DNA of 45,785 nt from CAINVV01 sp031432175. Its GTDB lineage: Bacteria > Bacteroidota > Bacteroidia > Bacteroidales > Prolixibacteraceae. Positions 8,164 to 16,001 of the stretch are shown here, in pieces. The position numbers and the translations under genes were made by a program. Location: contig CAYHQN010000014.1 of the NCBI GenBank assembly GCA_964358545.1, positions 1 through 45,785 of the forward strand. The letters are read 5' to 3'. The notes beneath the pieces were generated by a model. The model was given only the letters and a program-made list of their open reading frames with translations. It was not told the DNA's origin and made no database searches. Numbering within the stretch: position 1 is the stretch's first letter; the number at the start of each line of letters is the position of its first letter.

Positions 8164-9123
8164 TCAGGAATATTTATTGGGCTGAACGATTACCTGGTTC
8201 AATCGTTCCATCTGTTCTTTTGATAAAGCAAATGATAGGGCACTCAAATTTTCATTTAGCTGCGCAACTGAACTACCTGCAACCATCGGAATCACAAAAG
8301 GTGAACTTTGCACCATCCATGCAAGTACAATAGCATTGGCCGATACACGAAGGTCAGCAGCAATTTCTTTTAATCCGGACATCCTGAAATCGTTAGTAAC
8401 ACTTTGGTATTGAACCGGAATTGGCAATTCGTTCCTGACATAAACACCGCCAAGTAAAGGCGAATAAGCCATCATGCTGAGATTTTTCACCTTACACAAC
8501 TCAATAATTTCGGGAGTAAGCAAGAGCTGCGTACCAAAATAAGCGCGAAGTGTGGGTTCAAGATAGGTGTGACGCTGCTGAACACAGCAAAAACCTTCCC
8601 ATCCCTGCCTGCTGGCTGCCGCGTTTGCTTCAGAAAGTTGCCAGCCATAAAAATTACTGGCTCCTGCAAAGCGGATTTTTCCTGATTTTTTGAGTTGACA
8701 AAAAGCTTCCATTGTTTCCTCCAAAGGAGTTTTCTCATCAAAAGCATGGGCAAAATAGAGATCAATGGTCTCAACGCCTAACCTTTTCAAGCTTTTTTCA
8801 CATTCTGAAACAATAATCTCCTTTTTTAATGATCGCTGTATGTCGCCATAAGAAAAGCCGACTTTTGAAGTAATAAAGAGGGCGCTTCGGTTTTTCTTCT
8901 GCTTCATCCATTTACCAATCATGTTCTCACTTTCGCCTCCCTGAAACCCGGGAACCCAACTGGCATACTTGTTGGCAGAATCAAGGAAGCTTCCTCCTTT
9001 TTCAATATAAAAATCCAGCATTGCAAACGAAGTCCGTTTATCGATTTTCGTGCCGAAATACATTGTACCCAGCCCCATGCAACTGATCTTTTTTCCTGTA
9101 TCTCCCAATATCGTTTTTTGCAT
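8164..9123 (-). CDS. Aldo/keto reductase
   Basis: 319 residues with the complete catalytic tetrad: Asp48 and Tyr53 in LDSANKYA, Lys87 in TSKVG and His126 in YFAHAFDE. The TIM-barrel order and the C-terminal cofactor segment near VAGSSVAQLNENL are normal. No signal peptide is present, so it acts in the cytoplasm, probably reducing a sugar aldehyde or keto-sugar with NADPH. It lies between GH105 and the hexuronate-type permease in the same operon, suggesting it handles the imported product. The exact substrate is unknown. Confidence 0.88.
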   Translation of the reverse strand: MQKTILGDTGKKISCMGLGTMYFGTKIDKRTSFAMLDFYIEKGGSFLDSANKYASWVPGFQGGESENMIGKWMKQKKNRSALFITSKVGFSYGDIQRSLKKEIIVSECEKSLKRLGVETIDLYFAHAFDEKTPLEETMEAFCQLKKSGKIRFAGASNFYGWQLSEANAAASRQGWEGFCCVQQRHTYLEPTLRAYFGTQLLLTPEIIELCKVKNLSMMAYSPLLGGVYVRNELPIPVQYQSVTNDFRMSGLKEIAADLRVSANAIVLAWMVQSSPFVIPMVAGSSVAQLNENLSALSFALSKEQMERLNQVIVQPNKYS

Positions 9124-9138
9124 TATCCTGTACCTTTC

Positions 9139-10224
9139 CTAAAGCTTATACATTTCGCCCGCAGCCAAAAGGAATGCCCCAACGCCATAAGGCATGGTAT
9201 ATTTCTCATCGTATTTTACAGGAGAATCTCCTATTGGCTGAGTTCCGATAAAACGGCCATCTAAATTAACATATTTACAAATTGCATTCCATGCTTTCTC
9301 AACCGATGGCATAAAAGCTTCTTTTTCAACAATACCTTCGTTCATAGCATAGGCCATCCCATAAATAAAGAAGGCGCTTCCACTGGTCTCTGCCTGTTTA
9401 TGTGTATCACGGTCGAGTATGCCGGCTCCCCACAAACCATCCTTCCCCTGAATTTCTTTTACCCTGGTAAGCATTTCACGCAGTTGACACTCGTATTTAG
9501 GGCGATAAGGATCATTCTTAGGCAGATATTGGAGCACACGGACCAATCCGCCAATTACCCAACCATTCCCTCTACTCCAAAATATTTTAGCCCCATTAGG
9601 CTCACGGATTTTAAAAAAAGTTTCATCACGAAAGAACAAATGCTCTGCTGTATCGTAGTAAAAAGCCGATACTTTCCACCACCAGTGATGTAAAAAATCG
9701 TAGTATTTTTGATCACCCGTAACTTTCCCCATCCGGGAGAAAGCTGGTGGGGCCATATATAAAGCATCGCACCACGACCACTTCATATTATTGTTTTTAT
9801 TATTGAACTCCAAGCCATCGTCCTGTTTGGAGACAACTTCAATGATTTTATCCAATTCCTTACGAATTGGCTCTATCATCACCGGGTTTTTCTTTAATTC
9901 GAACATTTCTATCCACGATTGAGGCGTACAATGGTCGTTAGCTTTCCATACAGTATTAATAACCCCCCATTTTTCCTGAACGCCAATTTCGTAAACTGCG
10001 CTCCTGTATTTTTCTCCTCCCGGCAAATAGCCGATGGCCATCAAGCCATTAATGAATGGCCCTTGTACCCAATCGAGCATGGATGTTTCATTGGGATTTT
10101 TCAATTGCCAATCGGCTGCTTTATGGGCGATCAACAATATTGACTTCTTTGTTAAAGAATTTGCATTTAGAATACTTAATCCAACACATAAAAACATGAT
10201 AAATACGAACACTTTTTTTTTCAT
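9139..10224 (-). CDS. GH105-type unsaturated glucuronyl/rhamnogalacturonyl hydrolase
   Basis: 361 residues. A signal peptide (KKKVFVFIMFLCVGLSILNA) precedes an alpha/alpha-barrel domain. Key motifs are DWVQGPFINGL near 51, KANDHCTPQSW with Asp97, KWSWCDALYMAPPAFSRMG with Asp153, and FWSRGNGWVIGGL. The two aspartates match the positions needed for hydration of the 4,5-double bond in family GH105/GH88. The enzyme would remove the unsaturated uronyl residue left by polysaccharide lyases from pectin-like or related oligosaccharides, in the periplasm. No lyase or SusCD pair is present in this window, so the polymer is not identified. Confidence 0.88.
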   Translation of the reverse strand: MKKKVFVFIMFLCVGLSILNANSLTKKSILLIAHKAADWQLKNPNETSMLDWVQGPFINGLMAIGYLPGGEKYRSAVYEIGVQEKWGVINTVWKANDHCTPQSWIEMFELKKNPVMIEPIRKELDKIIEVVSKQDDGLEFNNKNNNMKWSWCDALYMAPPAFSRMGKVTGDQKYYDFLHHWWWKVSAFYYDTAEHLFFRDETFFKIREPNGAKIFWSRGNGWVIGGLVRVLQYLPKNDPYRPKYECQLREMLTRVKEIQGKDGLWGAGILDRDTHKQAETSGSAFFIYGMAYAMNEGIVEKEAFMPSVEKAWNAICKYVNLDGRFIGTQPIGDSPVKYDEKYTMPYGVGAFLLAAGEMYKL

Positions 10225-10234
10225 TCTGTAATCT

Positions 10235-11245
10235 TTATAAAGAATTTCTGATAATCACATCAGGTTCGAAGAGCTCAATCGTTTGTTTCGGATTCGTAAT
10301 AAATCTTGCAATAGATTGCCCCATTTGCGCAAAATCGGTACTAATAACCGTAATCCCGTCACGGATAATTTCTTTCATCGGAGTTTCATTGTAGGAAAGG
10401 ATGCCCAATTCGTACCCGATACGAAATCCCATTTCTTCGCCAATTTTTATCAGTGAAATCAAATCACTGTCTTCGATTACCCAAAAAGCGCTACCCTTCG
10501 TAATTAAATCATGGCTAACTTTCTTCTCAATTTGGTGGACAATTTCGTTTTCGGTACAGAATTCTGTGAATGCAGTTTTTATCACTTCAGGATGCCCACT
10601 TCTGACCGGAAAAACCAGAATAAATTTTTCAAATCTATCCAAACGACTTTTTAGTTTTTCAAGCGATTTTTTCAATCCCGTATAAAAATCCTGACTAACA
10701 GAAGAGACTCCTTCCAGTAAGGGAGGCCGAATAATCTGTAAAAGTTTTTTGGGAGGTATGCGGGATAATACTGATTTGACCAGAGGATCATCAAACCCTG
10801 TAACAATATATAAACCATAAGATCCCAGATTTTCGAACAAAACTGATTTGAATATTTTAGGATTGCAGTGGTGAAAATACAAGTCGATTGTAATATCCTG
10901 ACCACTAACCCCCTCTGCAATTTGATTGTAGAGGGTTTCATGGTATGAATAAAACCCCGTGAGAAACAAAAAAACTTTCAGTTCCCGTTTAATATTTACA
11001 TCCCTGACAAAATAACCCACCTTATCTTCAGATACGATGATGCCTCGCTCTTTCAGGATATTCAGCGCTTTTACAACGGTCATCCGGGCAACACCAAGCT
11101 TCTGAATCAGTTTATTGACCGAAGGAAGCAGATCACCTTTCGAGATGGCATTGCTGGCTATGGCAGCCAAAATACCGTCAACAATTCCATCCTTTTTGGA
11201 TTTTTGCTGTTGTTCCTGGGTAATGTATCCAAAGATGTCAGTCAT
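10235..11245 (-). CDS. GntR-family regulator with periplasmic-binding-protein-like sensor domain
   Basis: 336 residues. The winged helix covers residues about 15-80, with PSVNKLIQKL and GVARMTVVKALNIL at 41-64. Residues 90-336 form a LacI/sugar-binding-like effector domain (LFLTGFYSYHE, LYIVTGFDDPL, VISTDFAQMGQSIARFI). This architecture is frequent for sugar-responsive GntR proteins in Bacteroidota. It is the first gene of the leftward catabolic operon, so it probably controls itself and all six downstream genes, with a sugar or uronate as effector. A perfect inverted repeat at 11276-11298 is the best operator candidate. Confidence 0.88.
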   Translation of the reverse strand: MTDIFGYITQEQQQKSKKDGIVDGILAAIASNAISKGDLLPSVNKLIQKLGVARMTVVKALNILKERGIIVSEDKVGYFVRDVNIKRELKVFLFLTGFYSYHETLYNQIAEGVSGQDITIDLYFHHCNPKIFKSVLFENLGSYGLYIVTGFDDPLVKSVLSRIPPKKLLQIIRPPLLEGVSSVSQDFYTGLKKSLEKLKSRLDRFEKFILVFPVRSGHPEVIKTAFTEFCTENEIVHQIEKKVSHDLITKGSAFWVIEDSDLISLIKIGEEMGFRIGYELGILSYNETPMKEIIRDGITVISTDFAQMGQSIARFITNPKQTIELFEPDVIIRNSL

Positions 11246-11275
11246 ATTCTAATCTATTCTACACACTAAATATAC

Positions 11276-11298
11276 AACGTATTGTTATTATATACGTT
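11276..11298. promoter_or_regulatory. Candidate operator of the GntR-controlled operon
   Basis: AACGTAT (11276-11282) and ATACGTT (11292-11298) are perfect inverted halves separated by 9 bases. They lie 31 bases upstream of the regulator's ATG in an AT-rich region. Further CTATTC/GAATAG halves surround it. A degenerate -7 element (TATATTTA on the minus strand, 11274-11267) lies just inside. Confidence 0.45.
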
Positions 11299-11486
11299 AA
11301 GAGTATAATAGAATAATTTGAATAGAATAGTAAATTAGATCAGTTATAAATTATATTTTGCGTAATTAATAATCTTTATCCAATCATTCCAACAGTTGAG
11401 GTTTGTGATCCATGATCCATACGAATCAGAAAATTTATAAGAAACGATAATCAAATTTACTCTCCCGATTGAATATATCTCAATTT

Positions 11487-12149
11487 TTACCATTCAATAG
11501 GCTTGATATTGTGTAACTTCAGGTATTCGTTTGTTCTGCTGAAGTGCTTATTCCCAAAAAATCCCCGGTAAGAGGAGAGTGGTGACGGGTGAGGGGAGGA
11601 GAGTACCAGATGTCTGCCCCGGTCAATGAATTCGCCTTTTTTCTGGGCAAATGATCCCCACAGGATAAATACCAAATGCTCCTTTTCTTCCGCCAGTATG
11701 CGTATCACCCTATCTGTGAATATTTCCCAGCCTTTGTTTTGATGTGAACCTGCACGGTTTGCCTGAACAGTCAATGTTGCATTCAGCAGCAGCACTCCCT
11801 GTGCCGCCCAACGATCGAGGTTGCCATTTGATGGGGTGGGGAGACCAAGGTCCCCGCTAATCTCTTTGAATATGTTCTGTAACGACGGAGGAAGGTCTAT
11901 CCCATCGGGCACGGAGAAACAGAGCCCATGTGCCTGTCCCGGTCCATGATAGGGATCCTGTCCGAGAATGACCACCTTAGTTTTATCAAAAGGGGATTGC
12001 TCAAATGCGTGAAAGATCAGTTTCCCGGGAGGGAATATCTGTTTGGTGGTGTACTCCTGTCTGACAAAATCAGTCAACTCATGAAAATAAGGTTCTTCAA
12101 ACTCATTTGACAGTCGTCTTTTCCAGCTTTCTTCAATTTTTACCTCCAT
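11487..12149 (-). CDS. ung: Uracil-DNA glycosylase, family 1
   Basis: 220 residues, the usual length. The enzyme removes uracil from DNA as the first step of base-excision repair. The water-activating loop VVILGQDPYHGPGQAHGLCFS contains the catalytic Asp and Tyr. LLLNATLTV, ILWGSFAQKK and the DNA-intercalating loop SSPHPSPLSSYRGFFG near the C-terminus are all present. It is transcribed leftward, divergent from the ROK kinase, with its own 3' flank of about 240 bases before the GntR gene. Nothing suggests it belongs to the sugar operon. Confidence 0.97.
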   Translation of the reverse strand: MEVKIEESWKRRLSNEFEEPYFHELTDFVRQEYTTKQIFPPGKLIFHAFEQSPFDKTKVVILGQDPYHGPGQAHGLCFSVPDGIDLPPSLQNIFKEISGDLGLPTPSNGNLDRWAAQGVLLLNATLTVQANRAGSHQNKGWEIFTDRVIRILAEEKEHLVFILWGSFAQKKGEFIDRGRHLVLSSPHPSPLSSYRGFFGNKHFSRTNEYLKLHNIKPIEW

Positions 12150-12278
12150 CCAAAAATTATTCCAGGTTTAGGGATAAATATAGTGATTCGGATCCAACCA
12201 CACCTTCACCTGGTTAGTTTTTTCTTATTTTTACCACCCAAGAATCGAATCGCTAAAAACAAAACTACTTTAACACGA

Positions 12279-13130
12279 ATGCAAATCACTAACAACATTA
12301 TTGGCGTTGATCTGGGCGGAACAAATATCCGTGCCGGAAAAATTATCGGAGAGAAAATTGTCTGTTTAACCAAGCTGCCAACGCCTTCAAAAGGCAGTGT
12401 AGAGGAGGTAATGGATCAGATTTATGCGGCAATTGACGATTGTGTCGATGGGTATTCTGTCTCCATTGGAGTGGGAGTACCTTCTGTCGTGGATGTTGAG
12501 CAGGGAATCGTCTATGACGTGACCAATATTCCATCCTGGAAAGTTGTCAGATTGAAAGAGTTACTCGAAATACGGTATAACCTGCCGGTATTTGTCAACA
12601 ACGATGCCAATTGCTTTTCGGTAGGAGAGAAATTCTTCGGCAAAGCAAAACCATTCAAAAATATTGTCGGCGTTACTCTGGGGACAGGACTAGGTTGCGG
12701 ACTGATCTTCAATGGCAAATTGTATGAAGGCTCAAATTGCGGCGCCGGCGAATTTGGCAATGTGCCTTATCTCTTGCATACGACCGAATATTATGCCAGC
12801 GGACAGTTCTTTACGGATGAAAAGAAAGTGAATGCCATCGAATTGGCGATCAAAGCCCAGGCCGGAGATGCGTCTGCCTTAAAGATTTTTGCAGAATATG
12901 GTTTCCATCTTGGCCAGGCGCTCAAGTCTATTTTGTATGCATATGATCCTGAGGTTGTCATATTGGGAGGATCTGTTTCAAAATCCTTCTCACTTTACAA
13001 AGATGCCATGTACGATGCCATGCAGGATTTTGCCTTTCGAAATGTATTGGCCAACCTCAGGATTGAAGTTTCAGAGCTGGAAAATTCGGCTATTTACGGG
13101 GCTGCAGCGTTACCACTAATCAAACAATAA
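12279..13130 (+). CDS. ROK-family sugar kinase (atypical, no zinc-cysteine motif)
   Basis: 283 residues from ATG 12279; an in-frame start at 12183 would add a 32-residue extension unlike the family. The ATP-binding segment GVDLGGTNIRAGK begins the protein, NNDANCFSVGE holds the catalytic Asp, and GTGLGCGLIFNGKLYEG follows. Ordinary ROK proteins next have GH and a CxCGxxGC zinc motif. Here the segment reads GAGEFGNVPYLL then EYYASGQFF, without those cysteines. It probably phosphorylates glucose or an N-acetylated hexosamine at C6. The following permease gene, 19 bases downstream, would supply the sugar. Confidence 0.83.
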   Translation: MQITNNIIGVDLGGTNIRAGKIIGEKIVCLTKLPTPSKGSVEEVMDQIYAAIDDCVDGYSVSIGVGVPSVVDVEQGIVYDVTNIPSWKVVRLKELLEIRYNLPVFVNNDANCFSVGEKFFGKAKPFKNIVGVTLGTGLGCGLIFNGKLYEGSNCGAGEFGNVPYLLHTTEYYASGQFFTDEKKVNAIELAIKAQAGDASALKIFAEYGFHLGQALKSILYAYDPEVVILGGSVSKSFSLYKDAMYDAMQDFAFRNVLANLRIEVSELENSAIYGAAALPLIKQ

Positions 13131-13149
13131 ATAATTAAATATCAAATAA

Positions 13150-14403
13150 ATGAAGCGAAACTACTACATGGTCTTCCTGGTTTTTATCGTCTTTTTTGTT
13201 ATCTCATTTCTGACTAACATTTTGGGCGCAATACTTCCGGTTGCAAAAGATGATTTTCATGCGAGCAATACATTGGCGGCATTTTTGCCACTCTTTTTCT
13301 TTATAGCTTACGGTATAATGTCAATACCGGCCGGGTTGATGACGGAGCGGTTCAAAGAAAAAAAGGTTATGATGGCAGCCTTTATCTCCGCGTTTGCCGG
13401 AGCCCTGATCTTTGGTCTGGTGCCAAAATTCGGCGTAATGCTGGGTTCCCTTTTCTTTATAGGAGCAGGAATGGCCATCTTGCAGGTCGCGATCAATCCT
13501 TTGCTGCGCGTTTCGGGGGGTGAAGAGCATTTTGCCTTCAACTCTGTGATGGCCCAACTGTTTTTTGGCGGAGCCTCCTTCCTTAGCCCTATGCTTTATT
13601 CCTATCTTGTGAGCGAACTGGGGCCACAGGGCTCGCCAGGCGGTATCGTAAAGTTTTTGGGTGGACTCGTTCCAGCCAATCTTACCTGGGCCTCTATCTA
13701 TTGGGTATTTGCCATAATAGCCTTTGTGATGATTTTTGTCGTTGCATTCTCAAAATTCCCGAAGGTTGAACTGAAGGAGGATGAAAAAACCGGTAATTGG
13801 GATACCATCGTTCATCTGCTTAAAAACAAGACGGTGATTGTTTTCTTTTTTGGGATCTTTGCTTATGTTGGAACCGAACAGGGAATTGCCAATTGGATTT
13901 CTGAGTTTTTAAAAACATACCATGGAATGCGCCCGGAAGTCGAAGGCGCTCAGGCGGTGCAATGGTACTGGGGTTTGATGACCATTGGCTGTATCCTTGG
14001 ATTGGGATTGTTAAAATTGGTCGACAGTAAAATAGTGTTGCGTATTTTCGTCCTTGCGGACATGGTTTGCCTTGCAACGGCACTACTTACAACTGATCCC
14101 AAAATCTCTTTCTACGCATTTATTGCCATGGGATTTTGTGCATCCGTCATGTGGTCAATCGTCTTCTCAATGGGAATGAATTCGATCGCAGAACACCATG
14201 GTTCCTTTTCAGGGATTCTCTGCTCCGGCATCATGGGCGGTGCCGTTACACCATTGATTGTTGGCTCTTTGGCCGACCATTTTGGATTAAGGACCGGAAT
14301 GTTGTTCAATTACGTGACACTCTCATTCCTCTTGTTCCTGTCGTTTTGGGCAAAGCCATTGGTTGCCAATCAAACGATATTCAATAAGGGGGAAAAGAAA
14401 TAA
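13150..14403 (+). CDS. FucP-like sugar MFS transporter
   Basis: 417 residues with about 12 hydrophobic segments. The start (VFFVISFLTNILGAILP), the motif FFIAYGIMSIPAGLMTERF and GMAILQVAINPLLRVSGGEE are typical of the fucose/glucose-galactose:H+ symporter group. It should import a free sugar with protons across the inner membrane. With the ROK kinase it forms an uptake-and-phosphorylate pair. The convergent GH109-type enzyme suggests an N-acetylhexosamine, but the substrate is not determined by sequence. Confidence 0.86.
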   Translation: MKRNYYMVFLVFIVFFVISFLTNILGAILPVAKDDFHASNTLAAFLPLFFFIAYGIMSIPAGLMTERFKEKKVMMAAFISAFAGALIFGLVPKFGVMLGSLFFIGAGMAILQVAINPLLRVSGGEEHFAFNSVMAQLFFGGASFLSPMLYSYLVSELGPQGSPGGIVKFLGGLVPANLTWASIYWVFAIIAFVMIFVVAFSKFPKVELKEDEKTGNWDTIVHLLKNKTVIVFFFGIFAYVGTEQGIANWISEFLKTYHGMRPEVEGAQAVQWYWGLMTIGCILGLGLLKLVDSKIVLRIFVLADMVCLATALLTTDPKISFYAFIAMGFCASVMWSIVFSMGMNSIAEHHGSFSGILCSGIMGGAVTPLIVGSLADHFGLRTGMLFNYVTLSFLLFLSFWAKPLVANQTIFNKGEKK

Positions 14404-14413
14404 AGAAATAAAG

Positions 14414-14442
14414 AAAAATGGGAGCTTTTAACTCCCATTTTT
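14414..14442. terminator. Bidirectional terminator between permease and GH109-type gene
   Basis: An 11-bp stem AAAAATGGGAG (14414-14424) / CTCCCATTTTT (14432-14442) with a 7-base loop has A and T tracts on both sides. It sits between the permease stop (14403) and the stop of the leftward gene (14443), so it can end transcription from both directions. Confidence 0.88.
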
Positions 14443-15888
14443 TTAGAAAAGATTGTTGATCAATGCCCTTTCCTCGTTGATCGGGAATTGACTGTCCATG
14501 GCAAAATGTGGTCTTCTTTTGATCCATTGTCCTCTGGTGAAGTCAGGAAAATCGACCGATGCGCCACCGCGTGCTACCGACATTTCTGACAGTGCAGAAA
14601 CAGCGCTCCAGGCTGCAGCATCGTAAGCGTCCAGCGGAACTTCTTTTTTCCCGCGTACCACGTCAAAAAAATTATTCAGCATGATAAAGTCCATCCCACC
14701 ATGTCCGGCTCCTTCTGCCTGTGTTCCTTTTTCTCTCCACAACTGGTGGTCGTATTTTTTAAGCCAGGGTTCCGAAGGGTCCCATACATGAGGTTTACTT
14801 TGGCCCTCCACATAAATTTCCTGGGCCGGATCTTTCCAGTCACCTCCTCCTTCACCTCTCCATAAACCATTTGTACCCTGTACCCTGAAACCTAAGGAGT
14901 AGGGGCGAGGCAGGTTGGTATCGTGCGTAACCAGGATGGTTTCCCCATTGGCACATTTTATCATGGAAGTAACGATGTCACCTAGATTGAACTGGATATT
15001 TCTGTAAATACTCTCCCTGGCAGCATGATCTTCCACATAATCATGAAGTCCCCTGGATTTCGTTGCCATTGCCGACAATGTCAGAAATCGGTTACCACGA
15101 TTGATGTCCAGATAGGTTCCGATCGGTCCCAATCCATGCGTTGGATAAAGGTCCCCATTTCGGCGAACAGAGTGCAATCCTCTCCATTGCGCCTCAGAAT
15201 GGGCCTCTTTCCCAATTTTCAGGTCATTTTTCAACAAATCGAATTTCACCGAGCGTAAATCATGTTCGTAACCACACCTGCAATGAACGATTTCACCAAA
15301 CATATTGGTGCGAACCATGTTGAGAATGGCCATCACATCCCTGCGGTAGCACACATTTTCCAATATCATCAACTGTTTGCCAGTCTCTTCGTGCGCATTG
15401 ACAAGGTCCCAGCACTCTTCGAGGGAGTTGGCGGCCGATACTTCGACACCGGTATAAGGTACTCCCGCTTTCATTGATGCGATGGCCATTGGCACGTGCC
15501 ATTCCCATGGCGTAGCAATGATAACGGCATCCAGCTCTTCACTTTTGAGCATCTCCTCGTAGGCATGGTCGTGCCCTGTATAAATTTTAGGTTCTTTCAT
15601 TCCGCCTTTGGCAATGGTCTGTTTGGCTCTGTCGAGCGATTCCGGACTGATATCGCAGACAGCTACGATCTCGATGCCGCCAACGGTAATCGAATCATGT
15701 ACGTGACCCCGGCCCCGGCCACCTACACCAATAAATCCAACGCGCACGATACTTTCATCTCTCGGCGCTGCTTTTTTACCCTTTTCCTTTTTCTGTGCAA
15801 AAAGATCATTGCTAACCATGGTCAACCCGGCTAATCCTGCACCGGCAATACTTCCTTGTTTGATAAACTCTCTTCGATTGGAGCTCAT
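14443..15888 (-). CDS. GH109-type NAD-dependent glycosidase (Gfo/Idh/MocA fold)
   Basis: 481 residues. The N-terminus SSNRREFIKQGSIAGAG is a Tat signal. The NAD site GFIGVGGRGRGH lies at 51-62. Then come PWEWHVPMA near 127, VEVSAANSLEECWDLV at 148-163, LMILENVCYRRDVMAILNMV, CGYEHDLRSVKF, NGDLYPTHGLGP at 234-245, and the late segment GETILVTHDTNLPRPYSLGF. This combination matches GH109 alpha-N-acetylgalactosaminidases, which use bound NAD in a redox-assisted elimination. It should act in the periplasm or at the cell surface on alpha-linked N-acetylhexosamines. It faces the ROK kinase and permease, which could use the released sugar. Confidence 0.85.
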   Translation of the reverse strand: MSSNRREFIKQGSIAGAGLAGLTMVSNDLFAQKKEKGKKAAPRDESIVRVGFIGVGGRGRGHVHDSITVGGIEIVAVCDISPESLDRAKQTIAKGGMKEPKIYTGHDHAYEEMLKSEELDAVIIATPWEWHVPMAIASMKAGVPYTGVEVSAANSLEECWDLVNAHEETGKQLMILENVCYRRDVMAILNMVRTNMFGEIVHCRCGYEHDLRSVKFDLLKNDLKIGKEAHSEAQWRGLHSVRRNGDLYPTHGLGPIGTYLDINRGNRFLTLSAMATKSRGLHDYVEDHAARESIYRNIQFNLGDIVTSMIKCANGETILVTHDTNLPRPYSLGFRVQGTNGLWRGEGGGDWKDPAQEIYVEGQSKPHVWDPSEPWLKKYDHQLWREKGTQAEGAGHGGMDFIMLNNFFDVVRGKKEVPLDAYDAAAWSAVSALSEMSVARGGASVDFPDFTRGQWIKRRPHFAMDSQFPINEERALINNLF

Positions 15889-15967
15889 ACTGTTAATTTG
15901 TTAGTTATATATGTGTGAATTTTCATCTCCCTCTGACAAAAATGATCATTTGAATCCATAAAAAGAA

Positions 15968-15975
15968 TAATTTTG
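15968..15975 (+). promoter_or_regulatory. Candidate -7 element for the TonB receptor gene
   Basis: TAATTTTG matches TAnnTTTG, 26 bases before the ATG at 16002. The nearest TTTG (15949-15952) is only 15 bases upstream, shorter than the usual spacer, so the -33 partner is uncertain. No cobalamin riboswitch-like structure was recognised in the 113-base upstream region. Confidence 0.4.
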
Positions 15976-16001
15976 GTCACTTTTAATTAAAATTTTCAGA
16001 T

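Noticed and set aside
12183..12278. N-terminal extension of the ROK kinase
   Set aside because: The 32 extra residues do not match the family, and the ATG at 12279 directly precedes the conserved ATP-binding segment.
15889..16001. Cobalamin riboswitch upstream of the BtuB-like receptor
   Set aside because: The 113-base region is AT-rich and shows none of the B12-box or arm motifs I would expect.
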